Source of the DNA: Semisulcospira habei
Lineage: Eukaryota > Mollusca > Gastropoda > Semisulcospiridae
Reading direction: 5' to 3'
NCBI GenBank assembly: GCA_036245525.1
Contig: BTPG01000004.1
Span: 230,388,084 to 230,452,083, forward strand
Length of the DNA stretch: 64,000 bases
Shown here: positions 62,846 through 64,000 of the stretch, piece by piece
Position numbering within the stretch: the stretch's first letter is position 1
How the letters are laid out: each line of letters starts with the position of its first letter
The notes under the pieces: generated by a model
Told to the model about the DNA's origin: nothing
The model's input: only the letters and a program-made list of their open reading frames with translations
Databases searched by the model: none
Position numbers and translations under genes: made by a program

Positions 62846-64000
62846 CGCCTGTCACCCCTACCCGGGTATAGGCCGTCGACGAGAGACCTCCAGCGACTCC
62901 TGTCCTGTGCTTCTCCTTCGATTTTACTCCAGGTGGTTCCCAGTCTCTTGATGTCTGCTTGGAGGTCTCGACGCTAGGAATTTCTCGGCCTACCTCTTTT
63001 CCTCTTTCCCTGGGGGTTCCATGACAATGCCTGCCTAGTGATACTGGAAGCTGGCTTTCTTAGACTGTGACCAATCCATCCCCATTTTCTTCGCCCACTT
63101 TCATTCTCTGCTGTTATCTGCTCTGTTCTCTCCCAGAGTCTGACGTTGCTGATCTTCTCTGGCCAGTGGATTTTCAAAATTCTTCTAAGGCAACTGTTTA
63201 TGAAGGTCTGTACTCTGTTGACTGTGGTTTTTGTCAATCTCCAAGTCTCTGCTCCATATAGGAGAACTGCTTTTACATTGGAGTTGAAAATCCGGACTTT
63301 GGTGTGTTGTGACAGCTCTCTGGAACTCCACACTTTTTTCAACTGGAGAAAGGCTACTCTGGCTTTACAGATTCGTGCTCAGACATTTGCATCAGTGCCG
63401 CCTTTTTTGTCTATGATGCTCCCGAGATAGGTGAAGGACTCCACCTCCTCCAACGGGGTGCCAGCAAGCAAGACTGGTTCTTCCCTGGTTGCATTCAGCC
63501 TCATTGTCTTTGTTTTCTGCTTGTGAATGGTGAGGCCCACTTGGGACGAGATGTCAGCAAGCCTAGTGGTCTTGTCCTGCATTTTTTGATCAGTGTGGGA
63601 CAGTAATGCCAAGTCGTCTGCAAAATCGAGGTCGTCAAGTTGTGTCCACAGTGTCCACTGTATTCCACTTTGTCTGTTCTCTGTGGTCATCTTCATGACC
63701 TAGTCTATGGCCAGTAGGAAGAGGAACGGAGACAGCAGACACCCCTGCCTGACACTGGTTCTGACCTGGAGCTCCCTGGTGAACTGCCCTTCGTGGATCA
63801 CGCGACATGTCATGCCATCATAGCTGCTCTTGATCAGGCGGATGAGCTTTGTGGGTACACCGTAGTGTCGTAGGAGTTTCCACAGAGTCTCTCAGTCCAC
63901 GCTGTCAAATGCTTTCTCGTAATCCACAAAGTTGACGTACAGCGGGGAGCTCCACTCCATAGACTGTTCCTCCATGACGTCAATAATGAACGCAAAGTCG
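62846..64000 (-). pseudogene. RTE/CR1-like LINE reverse transcriptase, C-terminal part
   Basis: On the minus strand from the window edge it shows an FVDYEKAFDSVD-like palm, a RQGCLLSPFLF-like motif, DLDFADDLALLSH and ESFTYLGSIIDKKG. After a frame change come [38 protein letters not shown] and a [10 protein letters not shown] motif, ending with [11 protein letters not shown]. Stops near 63895 and 63700 and a frame shift near 63.36 kb make it inactive. It continues beyond the window. The 3' end has a GTAAGTAAG-type tail at 62838-62848. Confidence 0.85.

Overview
The window reads as animal nuclear DNA, most likely from a marine lophotrochozoan such as a mollusc. It has almost no compact host genes, a C2H2 zinc-finger exon with a splice acceptor, and dense nested transposons: LINEs, SINEs, TTAA-flanked hairpin MITEs, a DIRS-like element, a Ty3/gypsy element, an 85-bp satellite and two Polinton/Maverick copies. 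The species cannot be named from the sequence alone. The mollusc call rests on the mix of repeat families and is an inference.

Layout. 1-2051: a scaffold join with an exact duplicate of the Polinton left part (1-1466 equals 2052-3517) beside a 10-N gap. 2052-16180: one nearly complete Polinton. It carries protein-primed DNA polymerase B, a retrovirus-like integrase, an A32/FtsK-like packaging ATPase, a double-jelly-roll major capsid protein, a likely penton protein and eight further conserved small or membrane or coiled-coil proteins. The genes are in tight divergent or convergent pairs, and most start inside an AATAAAAATG-like context. The copy is decayed. There is an in-frame stop just before polymerase motif A, a frame break near the polymerase C-terminus, a stop codon where the integrase catalytic Glu is expected, and a frame break near 13.3 kb. 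No right terminal repeat is seen. 16180-19262: hairpin MITEs and LINE fragments. 19263-23276: a full-length LINE with an open 1080-residue reading frame and 13-bp target duplications. 23357-31563: an 85-bp satellite of about 50 monomers, split by a full-length LINE (26832-30772) whose 5' half is inverted (twin priming).

31564-44330: mostly LINE, SINE and MITE debris, a possible first exon of the zinc-finger gene (37559) and an L2-like LINE carrying a SINE. 44330-48495: a DIRS-like element with two nested SINEs in its gag-like frame. 48860-53716: a minus-strand Ty3/gypsy element with a tRNA-Pro-type primer-binding site, a 2-kb LTR and the unusual order gag-protease-integrase, which matches the Gmr1 group. 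53717-55080: a second, more decayed Polinton remnant with four genes in the same order as the first. 57665-59996: the large zinc-finger exon. 60133-64000: a palindromic MITE, LINE debris and an AT dinucleotide block.

How the parts fit: the Polinton genes form one virus-like module for protein-primed replication, integration, genome packaging and capsid formation, plus conserved membrane proteins of unknown role. Almost everything else is a record of layered insertions, many of them dated relative to each other by clean target-site duplications.
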